From contig CAKZFX010000010.1 of the NCBI GenBank assembly GCA_936908745.1, positions 1 to 64,000 of the forward strand: a stretch of 64,000 bases of DNA. Reading direction: 5' to 3'. Positions 1 to 8,339 of the stretch are shown in pieces. Origin of the DNA: an uncultured Chitinophagaceae bacterium. GTDB lineage: Bacteria > Bacteroidota > Bacteroidia > Chitinophagales > Chitinophagaceae. Each line of letters begins with the position of its first letter. Position 1 is the first letter of the stretch. The translations under genes and the position numbers were made by a program. A model generated the notes under the pieces. It did not search any database, was not told the origin of the DNA, and saw only the letters and a list, made by a program, of their open reading frames with translations.

Positions 1-53
1 CAGCGACCCTCTGATTAACAGTCAGATGCTCTAACCAACTGAGCTAAGGAGGA
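1..53 (-). tRNA. tRNA-Asn (anticodon GTT), cut by the left edge
   Basis: On the minus strand the 5' acceptor half, D arm and anticodon arm are present. The anticodon loop reads CTGTTAA, giving GTT for asparagine. The acceptor stem begins TCCTCCT at position 53 and is followed by the usual TA and GCTC/GAGC D stem. The T arm and 3' acceptor strand lie outside the window. Confidence 0.9.
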
Positions 54-123
54 ATACCTTCCCGTTTTGGGACGGCAAAAATAGGGGAATTTCGTTTTTC
101 AACAAGCTATTCACAATCAATTT

Positions 124-477
124 TTAGCGGAAAATTCCAAATAATCCGCCCGACTCCTCCATTTCCACAAAAACACCCTCTTCGCGGCACTCCACCGGCC
201 AATGTTTCAGGTAATATCCCTCGCCGGTTACGTTGCGGCCATTGGCCATACTGAACTTGTAGCGGTGCAACGGGCAAACCACGTTTCCCAGCGCATCAAT
301 ATAACCATCGGCCAAAATGCCACCGGCATGCGGACATTTGAAGGCAAACGCAAACACCTGTTGCTGGAACTTGCCGACACAGATCTTTTTCCCTTTCACT
401 TCCGCTACGGCAATATGATTATCCGAAAAATCAAGTTCGTTGATATGGTCAGCTATTTTATGCCAGGCTTTCTTCAT
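124..477 (-). CDS. Rieske-type [2Fe-2S] ferredoxin
   Basis: Small soluble Rieske protein of 117 residues, probably an electron carrier for an oxygenase or reductase; the partner is not visible here. The cluster ligands are intact: C48-x-H50 and C68-x-x-H71, each followed by the usual small loop. There is no signal peptide or membrane segment, so it is cytoplasmic. A TTG lies two codons upstream, but the ATG at 477 is preferred; it begins 2 nt after the hflX stop (482-480), so the two genes are probably co-transcribed and translationally coupled. The family also includes NirD-like and dioxygenase ferredoxin subunits, and sequence alone does not separate these. Confidence 0.85.
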   Translation of the reverse strand: MKKAWHKIADHINELDFSDNHIAVAEVKGKKICVGKFQQQVFAFAFKCPHAGGILADGYIDALGNVVCPLHRYKFSMANGRNVTGEGYYLKHWPVECREEGVFVEMEESGGLFGIFR

Positions 478-479
478 GG

Positions 480-1670
480 TCAATAGTCAAACCCCGTTTT
501 ATACGGGTATCTTATTTTATAGATCGCCCGCACTTTTTCCAGGATGGTTTTGCGCAGCTGGTCAATATTCTTTTTCTCCAATGCAGAAATAAAAATGGCG
601 TTGCCATGCGTCTCATTATTCCAGCGTTCTTTCAGGTCTTCCAGTATTTCATGCTTAGTGCTGTCTTCCAGCCATTCATCAAACGTGAATTTTTCATACA
701 AATCCATTTTATTGAAAATGGTCAGTACAGGTTTATCATGCACTTTCAACTCCTGTAAGGTTTTATTTACCACCGCCAGCTGATCTTCATAAGCCGGGTG
801 CGAAGTGTCTACCACATGCAATAAAATGTCCGCCTCCCGTACTTCATCCAGGGTGCTTTTAAAGCTTTCCACCAAGTGGTGAGGCAGTTTGCGGATAAAA
901 CCTACCGTATCGCTCAATAAAAAAGGTGTGTTTTCAAATACCACTTTGCTGGTCGTAGTGTCAAGCGTGGCAAATAATTTATTCTCTGCAAAAACATCCC
1001 GTTTGCTCAGCAGGTTCATGATCGTGCTTTTGCCCACATTGGTATAACCCACGAGCGCCACACGGATAAACTCACCACGGTCTTTTCGTTGTGTAAAAGA
1101 CTGTTTATCTATTTCCGCCAACCGCTTTTTTAATAAACTCACTTTGTCACGAACAATACGACGGTCGGTTTCAATCTCCGTTTCACCCGGTCCCCTGGTA
1201 CCAATGCCGCCACCAAGACGCTCAAGGTGTTTCCACATCCCTCTCAGGCGTGGTAATATATATTGGTATTGTGCCAGCTCTACCTGTGCTTTGGCCTGTG
1301 CTGTTTTGGCCCTGCGGGCAAAAATGTCGAGAATCAGGTCAGAACGGTCAATGGTCTTTACTTCCAGCGCTTTTTCAATATTATTGATCTGTGCACCGCT
1401 GAGTTCATCATCAAAAATGATCACACGGATATCACGGCCCTGGATATACTGTTTGATCTCTTCCAGTTTTCCCTTGCCGATAAATGTGCGGCTGTCAGGA
1501 TGCGGCAACTTTTGTGTGAAACGTTTCACGGTGATGGCACCGGCGGTTTCCGCCAGGAAAGCCAGTTCGTCCAGGTACTCCTGCAATTGCTGCTCTGTCT
1601 GGTCTTTATTGACCAAACCTACCAGCACTGCTTTTTCCTCTTGCTCTATCTTATTTTTTTTGTCAATCAT
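480..1670 (-). CDS. hflX: GTPase HflX
   Basis: Ribosome-associated GTPase of 396 residues that, in characterised homologues, splits stalled or heat-damaged 70S ribosomes. The N-terminal HflX domain (about 15-190) includes a glycine-rich stretch around GGGIGTRGPGETE. The G domain follows with G1 GYTNVGKST at 208-216, G3 in DTVGFIRKLPHHL and G4 NKMD. Length is normal for the short Bacteroidota form. The ATG at 1670 follows a perfect TATTTTTG -7 box (1706-1713) and a small hairpin. It is transcribed ahead of the Rieske gene, with 2 nt between its stop and that gene's ATG. Confidence 0.97.
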   Translation of the reverse strand: MIDKKNKIEQEEKAVLVGLVNKDQTEQQLQEYLDELAFLAETAGAITVKRFTQKLPHPDSRTFIGKGKLEEIKQYIQGRDIRVIIFDDELSGAQINNIEKALEVKTIDRSDLILDIFARRAKTAQAKAQVELAQYQYILPRLRGMWKHLERLGGGIGTRGPGETEIETDRRIVRDKVSLLKKRLAEIDKQSFTQRKDRGEFIRVALVGYTNVGKSTIMNLLSKRDVFAENKLFATLDTTTSKVVFENTPFLLSDTVGFIRKLPHHLVESFKSTLDEVREADILLHVVDTSHPAYEDQLAVVNKTLQELKVHDKPVLTIFNKMDLYEKFTFDEWLEDSTKHEILEDLKERWNNETHGNAIFISALEKKNIDQLRKTILEKVRAIYKIRYPYKTGFDY

Positions 1671-1683
1671 AATTCAATAAAAA

Positions 1684-1701
1684 GACCTCCGGTAAGGAGG
1701 T
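1684..1701 (-). promoter_or_regulatory. hflX leader hairpin covering an SD-like GGAGGT
   Basis: On the minus strand ACCTCC (1701-1696), a 5-nt loop and GGAGGT (1690-1685) form a 6-bp hairpin, followed by a T-rich stretch and the hflX ATG 14 nt further on. GGAGGT is a full Shine-Dalgarno match that the hairpin would hide. In Bacteroidota such motifs matter little, so a regulatory role is inference. Confidence 0.35.
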
Positions 1702-1705
1702 ACTG

Positions 1706-1713
1706 CAAAAATA
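1706..1713 (-). promoter_or_regulatory. -7 promoter box for hflX
   Basis: TATTTTTG on the minus strand matches the Bacteroidota -7 consensus TAnnTTTG at every fixed position. It lies 35 bp upstream of the hflX ATG. No clear TTTG is seen at the expected -33 spacing. Confidence 0.5.
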
Positions 1714-1720
1714 GTACAAT

Positions 1721-1753
1721 AAAAAAAAGCGATCCGTAAAGGGACCGCTTTTC
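1721..1753 (-). terminator. Intrinsic terminator of the 1772-2497 gene
   Basis: Minus-strand hairpin AAGCGGTCC / GGATCGCTT (one mismatch, loop about 6 nt) followed by a run of eight T. It lies 19 bp beyond the stop of the beta-barrel-like gene and just before the hflX promoter. Confidence 0.8.
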
Positions 1754-1771
1754 AAAACAAATATTTTACGA

Positions 1772-2497
1772 TTACAGCCCGCTTAATGTCAAACCAATAG
1801 AGAAAGGTTTCACTGCCGGTCCATTACCATCTTTAAACAACGTTGTCAACTGGTAGCTGCCAAACAGGGTAAAATGACCTACACCTACTCTTGCCATGGC
1901 AGACAGCCTGTTCTTATTAAAGAAGGCTTTGCTCGACTCTTTCATCACATAATCATTCAGCATATTATCATTCTTATCCTGCAACTTACTGTTGCGTGTA
2001 TGGGCACTGATCATGGTGCCGACTTTCACACCAATCGCAAATTTGAAGCTCTTGCCGGGATTAGACGGGTCAGATGTATAACGGAACTCGATTGGCGCTT
2101 CGAGATAGGCGGTTGCCAGCTTTGTCTTTTTAAAATGGTTGGTATCAGACTGATCTGTAAAAGGGATCGTGCTGGTACGTGCGGCGATGCCTACATATTT
2201 TTCTTTAAACAAAATATGGTCAGTAGCGATGCCGGGGCCTAAGGCGATGCTCAGTTTAGGATTTGTCTTAAACGGAAAATCAAACATGAAATACACGTTG
2301 AAGCTTTTCGACAAACCGCTTGGTTTGGCGCTGTCAGGAGCACTGCTCCAGCCGGCATAACCAAACTGAACCAAAAAATGGTCATTACTGCGGTTGCTCA
2401 GGTCAATAGGCTTTTTTTTCAGCACCACAGTAGTATCCTGTGCAAATAAGGTAGCCGTGAAAAAAGCACAGGCGACCAATGATAAAAATTTCTTCAT
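1772..2497 (-). CDS. Exported outer-membrane beta-barrel-like protein of unknown function
   Basis: Protein of 241 residues with a clear Sec signal peptide (MKKFLSLVACAFFTATLFAQ, cleavage after the AQ region). The mature part has alternating hydrophobic and polar strands rich in Gly and aromatics, as in small outer-membrane barrels (PorT or OMP_b-brl-like). It ends TLFKDGNGPAVKPFSIGLTLSGL-like strands typical of a barrel terminus, though not with a terminal Phe. A frame extension to a TTG at 2542 is rejected because a perfect promoter (TACATTTG at 2516-2523) lies inside it. It is a single gene with its own terminator at 1721-1753. No specific function can be assigned. Confidence 0.8.
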   Translation of the reverse strand: MKKFLSLVACAFFTATLFAQDTTVVLKKKPIDLSNRSNDHFLVQFGYAGWSSAPDSAKPSGLSKSFNVYFMFDFPFKTNPKLSIALGPGIATDHILFKEKYVGIAARTSTIPFTDQSDTNHFKKTKLATAYLEAPIEFRYTSDPSNPGKSFKFAIGVKVGTMISAHTRNSKLQDKNDNMLNDYVMKESSKAFFNKNRLSAMARVGVGHFTLFGSYQLTTLFKDGNGPAVKPFSIGLTLSGL

Positions 2498-2515
2498 AAA
2501 GTTGTAAGTAGTGGG

Positions 2516-2543
2516 CAAATGTATTTTCCTCCCGGTTAACAAA
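2516..2543 (-). promoter_or_regulatory. Promoter of the beta-barrel-like gene (-33/-7)
   Basis: Minus-strand TTTG (2543-2540), 16 bp, then TACATTTG (2523-2516), a perfect -7 box. The spacing is somewhat short. The ATG at 2497 lies 18 nt downstream, which fixes that start. Confidence 0.6.
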
Positions 2544-2575
2544 AGGTTAAAGAACCCTTTGATTTTGAATGTAAA

Positions 2576-2603
2576 TGCCCCGTATGAACCGGGGCAGTTT
2601 TTT
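2576..2603. terminator. Terminator-like hairpin
   Basis: TGCCCCG (2576-2582) pairs with CGGGGCA (2590-2596) and is followed on the plus strand by GTTTTTTATT. The T run favours plus-strand termination, yet no plus-strand gene ends here. It also lies just downstream of the minus-strand GIY-YIG remnant. Confidence 0.45.
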
Positions 2604-2651
2604 ATTCTCCCGTCAGCGTTCCGGGAAATTGCCAGCTACGAGCCATTTTTA

Positions 2652-2899
2652 CTATTGATGGCCAATAAGCTGCTGTATTCTTGTTCTGTTTTTCCAGCTT
2701 TTGAGTTGCTTTTCGAATTTTAAGGCGTCTGATTTGTCCAAAAACTCTTTTTTGTAGCAAATATCCAATCTTTTGTCCGGGCGGTAAAGCCTTTATGATT
2801 GGCTAAATGCTTTTTATGCCTGTTATCCGGATTGGCAGATGAGCCGATATAATAAAGATCTAAGCTGGCTGAATAAAGGATGTAAACATAATGAACCAT
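2652..2899 (-). pseudogene. GIY-YIG endonuclease-family gene with a frameshift
   Basis: From the ATG at 2899 the frame reads MVHYVYILYSASLDLYYIGS, then a conserved Arg/His region, the GIY-YIG nuclease signature (YVYILYS for the first half, YYIGSS for the second). The frame stops at 2720 after a non-conserved tail. From about 2770 the adjacent frame continues with the expected C-terminal half: YKKEFLDKSDALKFEKQLKSW-like sequence, containing the family's conserved Glu in EKQLK and ending in QQLIGHQ at 2652. One missing base near 2765-2780 explains the break. Full length would be about 81 residues, the usual size of UPF0213/YhbQ-like proteins. It may be a genuine pseudogene or a sequencing error. 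Confidence 0.8.
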
Positions 2900-2914
2900 C
2901 CGTTTATTTTAAAG

Positions 2915-2988
2915 TGGACCCTGCAGGGCACGATCCTGCGACCCCCTGATTATGAGTCAGGTGCTCTAACCAACTGAGCTAAGGGTCC
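2915..2988 (-). tRNA. tRNA with CAT anticodon (Ile2 or elongator Met)
   Basis: A complete cloverleaf on the minus strand: acceptor GGACCCT/AGGGTCC with discriminator A, D stem GCTC/GAGC, anticodon stem CCTGA/TCAGG with loop CTCATAA, and T stem GCAGG/CCTGC. The CAT anticodon fits either tRNA-Ile2 (lysidine-modified by TilS) or elongator tRNA-Met; sequence alone does not decide. The T loop is ATCGTGC rather than TTCRANN, so positions 54 and 58 are swapped from T/A to A/T. Confidence 0.9.
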
Positions 2989-3093
2989 TGCGGTTAAGCG
3001 GTTGCAAAAATAGAAAAAAACCGCCGGATTAAACCAGATTATATATTAATTGTAATTGTTAGATTTACACTGCTGACGACTCTGCTTGAACCT

Positions 3094-3681
3094 ATGCCCA
3101 ATAATGATCATATAAAGCGATTGCTTGCTGCTATTGCGTTGAATGACCAGTCTGCCTATAAGGAACTGTTCATTTTACTGCATGGCCGTTTGAAAGAATT
3201 TGCCTACTCCATTCTCAAATCCAACGAAGAAGCTGAAGAACTGGTGTCTGATATTTTTATCCGTGTCTGGGAAAAACGAGACCAGTTATCCGCCATCGAA
3301 TCGCCTTTATTATACTTCTATGCCGCGGCCAAAAACCTGGCCCTGACAAGACTCGGCAAACAAAAAAAGCAACAAAGCATTTCCGGGGAAGACTGGCTGG
3401 TGCAGATGAACAGCATCTACTTTGACCCCGAAAAACTCCTGATCACCGAAGAAATGATGCGGCAAATAAAAAAAGCCATCAACGATCTGCCGCCCCGCTG
3501 CCGCCTCATATTTAAACTGGTAAAGGAAGACGGTTTAAAATACCGTGAAGTGGCCGAATTGCTCCAGCTTTCTGTCAAAACGCTGGAAGCGCAAATGGCC
3601 ATCGCCTTGCGCCGTGTGGCCAAGTGTATGCACTTTGAAATGCGTACGGCCGTGCCTTCACAACCCTCGCTGAAAAAATAA
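3094..3681 (+). CDS. ECF sigma factor of PUL 1
   Basis: RNA polymerase sigma factor of 195 residues in the ECF group found beside FecR proteins in Bacteroidota. Region 2 lies at about 22-90 (EEAEELVSDIFIRVWEKR resembles the -10 recognition helix), and region 4 at about 125-180 with the helix-turn-helix around YREVAELLQLSVKTLEAQMA. The stop lies 63 bp before fecR, and the SusC, SusD and glycosidase genes follow, so it probably drives PUL 1 on release by FecR. Upstream TAGATTTA is one base from the -7 consensus. A soluble protein. Confidence 0.93.
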   Translation: MPNNDHIKRLLAAIALNDQSAYKELFILLHGRLKEFAYSILKSNEEAEELVSDIFIRVWEKRDQLSAIESPLLYFYAAAKNLALTRLGKQKKQQSISGEDWLVQMNSIYFDPEKLLITEEMMRQIKKAINDLPPRCRLIFKLVKEDGLKYREVAELLQLSVKTLEAQMAIALRRVAKCMHFEMRTAVPSQPSLKK

Positions 3682-3744
3682 TTTTAACTTTTTTTAGGGG
3701 TAATCCAGGCTTTTGATAGTCCTATATAGACACAACCAGGATTA

Positions 3745-4848
3745 ATGAGCCAGGAGCGTTTTTGGACACTGCTTTCTAAAAAATTGGCCGGCGAGGCAAC
3801 AGCTGAAGAACTAAAAGAGCTGGAAGTCCTCATTATGGAACATCCCGAGTGGCAATATGCCATTCAAAATCTCGAAGATCTCTGGAAGCACGAACCCGCC
3901 TCCGATGATAAAATACAAGAAGAAGATGCCTACATGCTTCACCTGCATCGTATGGCCGACCTTAATATCCCTTTTAGCGAAACGCCGGTAGAAGAGCCGG
4001 TACAGGAGCCCAAACGAAGAATAATGAGCTGGTATTGGGCAGCTGCAGCTTGTGCAGCAGCCATTGCCGCTTTCTTTGTTTTTTCCGGTAAACTAAATGG
4101 TACTGCTGAAACACCTGTTGCCAATCTGGTCAACGAAATCTCTACGAAACCGGGTTCTAAAAGCCGGGTACAATTGCCCGATGGCACAGTAGTAACGCTG
4201 AATGCAGGAAGCAAACTCACGTATGATAAAGAATATGGTAAAGAACTGAGAGAAGTTTCGCTGACCGGCGAAGGTTTTTTTGAAGTGACGAAAATGAAAG
4301 AAAAGCCCTTTATCATTCATACGTCCAATATTAATATAAAAGTGCTGGGTACTGTATTCAATGTAAAGGCTTACCCGGAAGATAAAAAAACAGAAACAAG
4401 TCTCCTCAGCGGAAGCATCGAAGTAACGATCAAAAACAGGCCCAACGATAAAATCATTCTTTCACCCAGTGAAAAACTGGTGGTGGAAAATGCGGTTGTA
4501 AATACAGCACAGGAGAAATGGGTGGAGACAACACCGGCGGAAAAAATTACAACAAGCCCGCTGATGTCTATCAACAAATTGAAATACGAAGCGGAAGACA
4601 GCGCCGTGGCAGAAACAGAGTGGATCAACAACCGCCTGGTGTTTAACGACGAATCATTTGAAGAGCTGGCTGTAAGAATGGAACGCTGGTACGATGTAAA
4701 AATCAGCATTGATGATGAACGGCTGAAAACCAAAAGGCTGACAGGAAATTTTGAAAGAGAAAATATTGACCAGGCCCTGGAGGCTTTAAAATATTTAATA
4801 CGCTTCCGGTTTGAAAAAACAGGAACCAATATCATTATTCACCGCTAA
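3745..4848 (+). CDS. FecR-family anti-sigma factor of PUL 1
   Basis: Inner-membrane anti-sigma protein of 367 residues. A cytoplasmic N-terminal sigma-binding part (1-90) precedes one Ala-rich membrane segment (about 93-113). The periplasmic FecR domain follows (about 130-240, with the typical SRVQLPDGTVVTLNAGSKLT strand). A C-terminal DUF4974 domain lies at about 295-367. It should sequester the sigma factor encoded immediately upstream and receive the signal from the STN domain of the SusC protein encoded immediately downstream. Confidence 0.94.
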   Translation: MSQERFWTLLSKKLAGEATAEELKELEVLIMEHPEWQYAIQNLEDLWKHEPASDDKIQEEDAYMLHLHRMADLNIPFSETPVEEPVQEPKRRIMSWYWAAAACAAAIAAFFVFSGKLNGTAETPVANLVNEISTKPGSKSRVQLPDGTVVTLNAGSKLTYDKEYGKELREVSLTGEGFFEVTKMKEKPFIIHTSNINIKVLGTVFNVKAYPEDKKTETSLLSGSIEVTIKNRPNDKIILSPSEKLVVENAVVNTAQEKWVETTPAEKITTSPLMSINKLKYEAEDSAVAETEWINNRLVFNDESFEELAVRMERWYDVKISIDDERLKTKRLTGNFERENIDQALEALKYLIRFRFEKTGTNIIIHR

Positions 4849-4996
4849 TGCTTATGCCATATGACTGCCTACAACACATCTTGACAGAAGGGGTGTAAAC
4901 AAGCGAGGCTCCGCTGCAACGGAACCCCGCAGGTTAACATGTTTGCGACCAGACCCGTAAAACGGATCTGCATTATTAACCCTTCAAACGTAAAAT
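4849..4996. promoter_or_regulatory. FecR-SusC spacer with a dyad and a possible sigma target
   Basis: No TAnnTTTG box is seen in this 148-bp gap, in line with ECF-dependent transcription of susC. It holds an imperfect dyad (GGCTCCG, 6 nt, CGGAACC at about 4906-4925), then GGTTAACAT at 4932-4940 and TTCAAAC at 4983-4989, 7 nt before the susC start. Both short words recur in the same order before the second susC. Function is inference. Confidence 0.3.
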
Positions 4997-7900
4997 ATGA
5001 AAAATAACGAAACAGCCACTGTTTCCGTAACTGACTGCTCATACCTAAAGTTCTTCCGGATCATGAAATTGACAATTGCTTTACTGCTCATTGCTTGTTT
5101 GCAGGTCTCAGCCAAAGGATGGTCACAGGAAAGGATCACCCTGAAAATGAATGCGGCTGAGATCAAAAAAGTATTATTAACCATTGAAAAGAAAAGCGAC
5201 TACCGCTTCCTTTTCAGTGAAGATGCCGTAAAAGGCAAACCCCGCGTCAGCCTCGACGTCGTAGAAGCGCCACTTTCCGAAGTATTGGATAAGATCTTGG
5301 CCAACACCGGTGTGGGCTACAAAATTTTAGGTACCAACTTAGTGGTGCTTAAAGAAGGTGCTTCGGCCATTGATATTATCTCAAAAGAAGTGCGGGTGTC
5401 AGGAAAAATAACATCCGCTTCCGGCGAAGCACTGGCCGGTGTTTCTGTGCTGGTAAAAGGAACAAGAACGGGCACCACAACAGATGCCGAAGGAAACTTC
5501 TCCATTAGCGTTCCTGATGATGCGGTATTGATTTTTTCTGCCGTTGGTTATGAAGCCAAAGAAGTAGCTGTCGGTGGCCGTAGTGCTATCAGCGTTTCAC
5601 TCGAACCTTCTATCCGCGTGCAGGATGCAGTAGTCGTGGTTGGTTATGGCTCTCAAAGAAAATTAGATGTTACAGGCGCTGTTAATCAAATTAAAGGCGA
5701 TGAAATAGCTAAACAAGCTTCTGTTAATCCTATCAGCGGTTTACAAGGCAAGGTTGCCGGTGTGCAGATCACCAACTCTGGTGCTCCGGGCGCCTCACCA
5801 CAAATCCGTATCCGTGGTTTGGGAACGGTTTATGGAAATCCTAATCCTTTATATGTGGTAGACGGTGTTTGGTTTGAAGATATCAGCTTCTTAAATCCTG
5901 CTGACATTGAAAACATCAGCATACTAAAAGATGCGTCTGCACAATCTATCTATGGTATCCGTGCAGCCAATGGCGTTGTGCTGATCACTACTAAAAAAGG
6001 AAGAACAAATCAGCCTACCACTGTCAGCTACAATGGCTATGTAGGGTGGCAGCGTGTGACCAACCAGGTAAAAATGGCAAACGCCAGCGAATATGCACAA
6101 CTGGTAAATGAAAAAGATGGTGCCATGACATTGAATCCTGCCGACTATGCCAACACCAAAGGCACTGACTGGTATGGACAAATGCTCCGCAATGCACTGA
6201 TCACCAACCACCAGGTAACAATAGGAGGTGGTGGAAATAAAAACACCTACAACTTCTCATTAGGCTACCTGAACCAGGAAGGTATTGTAGAGAAAAATAA
6301 AATAACACGTTACACAGCCCGTTTGCAAAACGACTTTGAAGTGCTGAGTGCATTGAAAATGGGTTATACAATAACAGCAGCGGCGATCAACTCAACAGAT
6401 ATTCCGGGATCGATCTTCCGCCAGATGTACACAGCTTATCCCGTATTACCTGTTTACTATGCAAGTGGTGCTTATGGCGATCCGGGCGATTTCCCATTGG
6501 GTGATGGCGCTAAATACAATCCACAGGCAACATTGGATTTCTTTGACCAGAAATCTAAAAACTATCGCCTGACAGGTAATGTGTTTGGTGAACTGAAACT
6601 GGCAAGAAAATTCACATTCAGAACAAGTGTGGGTGGCGAATTTGGCCAGTCAGAAGTAAGGGGTTATACGCCTGTATATGCTGCAACATTGAACCAGTTC
6701 AACAGCACCAGTATGTTGTCCATGTCAAGAGCTGAAACACGCAACTGGATCGTTGAAAACACATTAACCTATGATACAAAAATCGGTGGCGATCATGCGC
6801 TGAAAGTATTAGTAGGACAAGCTGCCCAACGTTATAAATCGTATGGCTTTACAGGTACAGCGCAAAATGTGCCGAACAACAGTGAAGGCGACCGCTACCT
6901 GATCTTAGGTACAGGTTCTACAAGAACAATCGAAGACAGGGGCGACCTGTCAACAGTATCTTCTTATTTCGGTCGTATCACCTATTCTTTCCAGAATAAA
7001 TACTTGCTGAACGCTTCTATGCGTGCAGATGGTTCTTCTAAATTCTTTGGCGACGATCGTTGGGGTTACTTCCCGTCTATCGGTGTGGGTTGGGTGATCA
7101 GTGAAGAAAGCTTTATGAAAAACCAGGACTTATTTAATAACCTGAAACTGCGTGCAAGCTGGGGTAAGATCGGTAACGCTTCTGTTCCGTCTAACCTTTC
7201 TATCCTGCGTGTGACGCAAACAAACCAGCTCTCTGCAATTTTCAACAATGCCGTTTATACAGGTGCCAGCATCAATACAGTGGTGCCTCCGACAACAGTT
7301 TGGGAAAAAGCAGTGGGTACAGATATCGGCGTGGAGGCATCAATGCTGAAAAACAAACTGTTTGTGGAAATGGATTACTATATCAAGAAAACAGAACAGG
7401 CGATTTTTGATATTCCGATCCTTGGTTCCGTGGGAACAAGCTCTTCCAGCATTATCGGTAACCAGGCAGACTTTAAAAACTCAGGTTTTGAATTTTCTGC
7501 AACTTGGAGAGATAACATAAGCAAAGACCTTTCCTACTCTATCGGTGGTAACCTGAGCATTAATAAAAATGAAGTGCTGAGTGTTACTACAGGTGCTAAC
7601 CCGATCTATGGTGGTGGTGCTGCTGCAACGGGTGGTCAACTGGCAACACGTACTATTGTAGGACAGCCTATCGGCCAGTTCTATGGTTTAGTGGTGTCTG
7701 GCATCTTTCAGGATGCTGCTGAAGTAGCTGCTTCGCCACAGGCTGCCAGTGCTAAACCGGGCGACTTCAAATATGTAGATCAGAATAAAGATGGCGTGAT
7801 AGATGCTAAAGACCGTATGCCGATTGGTAATCCTAATCCAAAATTTGCTTATGGATTAAACACCAATTGGATGTATAAAAACTTTGACCTGACAGTTGAC

Positions 7901-8320
7901 TTCCAGGGCGTGGCTGGTGTGGATGTTTACAATGCCAACCTCGGTTTGCGCTTTGGTAACGAGAACTACTCAAAAGATTTTTATGATAACCGCTGGCATG
8001 GTGCGGGTACGTCTAACAGTTATCCTTCTGCCAATATCGGCGGTGGCGAAAATTACAGACCTAACTCTTTCTATGTAGAAAGCGGCAGCTATTTCAGGAT
8101 CAGGAACCTGCAATTGGGTTACACCATTGCTGACAACATCACTGGTAAATGGGGCATTAAGAAACTGAGAGTATATGCCAATGCGCAAAATGCTTTCAAC
8201 TTCTTTAAGTACAAAGGATTTTCACCGGAAGTGGGTGGTTCACCTACCAATGCGGGTATTGATGCGAACGTGTACCCGATGTCAGCTATTTACAACTTTG
8301 GTGTAAACCTTTCTTTCTAA
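4997..8320 (+). CDS. SusC/RagA TonB-dependent glycan transporter with STN domain, PUL 1
   Basis: Outer-membrane importer of 1107 residues. In order: signal region, an STN domain (about 45-122) that in transducing receptors contacts FecR, a CarboxypepD_reg-like beta-sandwich (about 131-215), the plug domain (about 218-335, starting near VVVVGYGSQRKLDVTGAV), and a beta-barrel ending in the expected terminal Phe (NLSF). Met24 (MKLTIALLLIACLQVSA) begins a cleaner signal peptide than the first Met, so the true start may be at 5066. It is 20 bp from its SusD partner. The STN domain and upstream sigma/FecR pair together indicate substrate-induced autoregulation. Confidence 0.96.
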   Translation: MKNNETATVSVTDCSYLKFFRIMKLTIALLLIACLQVSAKGWSQERITLKMNAAEIKKVLLTIEKKSDYRFLFSEDAVKGKPRVSLDVVEAPLSEVLDKILANTGVGYKILGTNLVVLKEGASAIDIISKEVRVSGKITSASGEALAGVSVLVKGTRTGTTTDAEGNFSISVPDDAVLIFSAVGYEAKEVAVGGRSAISVSLEPSIRVQDAVVVVGYGSQRKLDVTGAVNQIKGDEIAKQASVNPISGLQGKVAGVQITNSGAPGASPQIRIRGLGTVYGNPNPLYVVDGVWFEDISFLNPADIENISILKDASAQSIYGIRAANGVVLITTKKGRTNQPTTVSYNGYVGWQRVTNQVKMANASEYAQLVNEKDGAMTLNPADYANTKGTDWYGQMLRNALITNHQVTIGGGGNKNTYNFSLGYLNQEGIVEKNKITRYTARLQNDFEVLSALKMGYTITAAAINSTDIPGSIFRQMYTAYPVLPVYYASGAYGDPGDFPLGDGAKYNPQATLDFFDQKSKNYRLTGNVFGELKLARKFTFRTSVGGEFGQSEVRGYTPVYAATLNQFNSTSMLSMSRAETRNWIVENTLTYDTKIGGDHALKVLVGQAAQRYKSYGFTGTAQNVPNNSEGDRYLILGTGSTRTIEDRGDLSTVSSYFGRITYSFQNKYLLNASMRADGSSKFFGDDRWGYFPSIGVGWVISEESFMKNQDLFNNLKLRASWGKIGNASVPSNLSILRVTQTNQLSAIFNNAVYTGASINTVVPPTTVWEKAVGTDIGVEASMLKNKLFVEMDYYIKKTEQAIFDIPILGSVGTSSSSIIGNQADFKNSGFEFSATWRDNISKDLSYSIGGNLSINKNEVLSVTTGANPIYGGGAAATGGQLATRTIVGQPIGQFYGLVVSGIFQDAAEVAASPQAASAKPGDFKYVDQNKDGVIDAKDRMPIGNPNPKFAYGLNTNWMYKNFDLTVDFQGVAGVDVYNANLGLRFGNENYSKDFYDNRWHGAGTSNSYPSANIGGGENYRPNSFYVESGSYFRIRNLQLGYTIADNITGKWGIKKLRVYANAQNAFNFFKYKGFSPEVGGSPTNAGIDANVYPMSAIYNFGVNLSF

Positions 8321-8339
8321 AACATTAAAATATTCTGAA

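Noticed and set aside
2511..2723. Plus-strand open frame of 70 codons
   Set aside because: Overlaps the promoter of one minus-strand gene and the frameshifted GIY-YIG gene; no motif and no codon bias.
1..3093. tRNA genes considered as borders of an integrated element
   Set aside because: No integrase, no direct repeat of a tRNA 3' end and no phage or plasmid genes were seen between them; the intervening genes look like normal chromosome.
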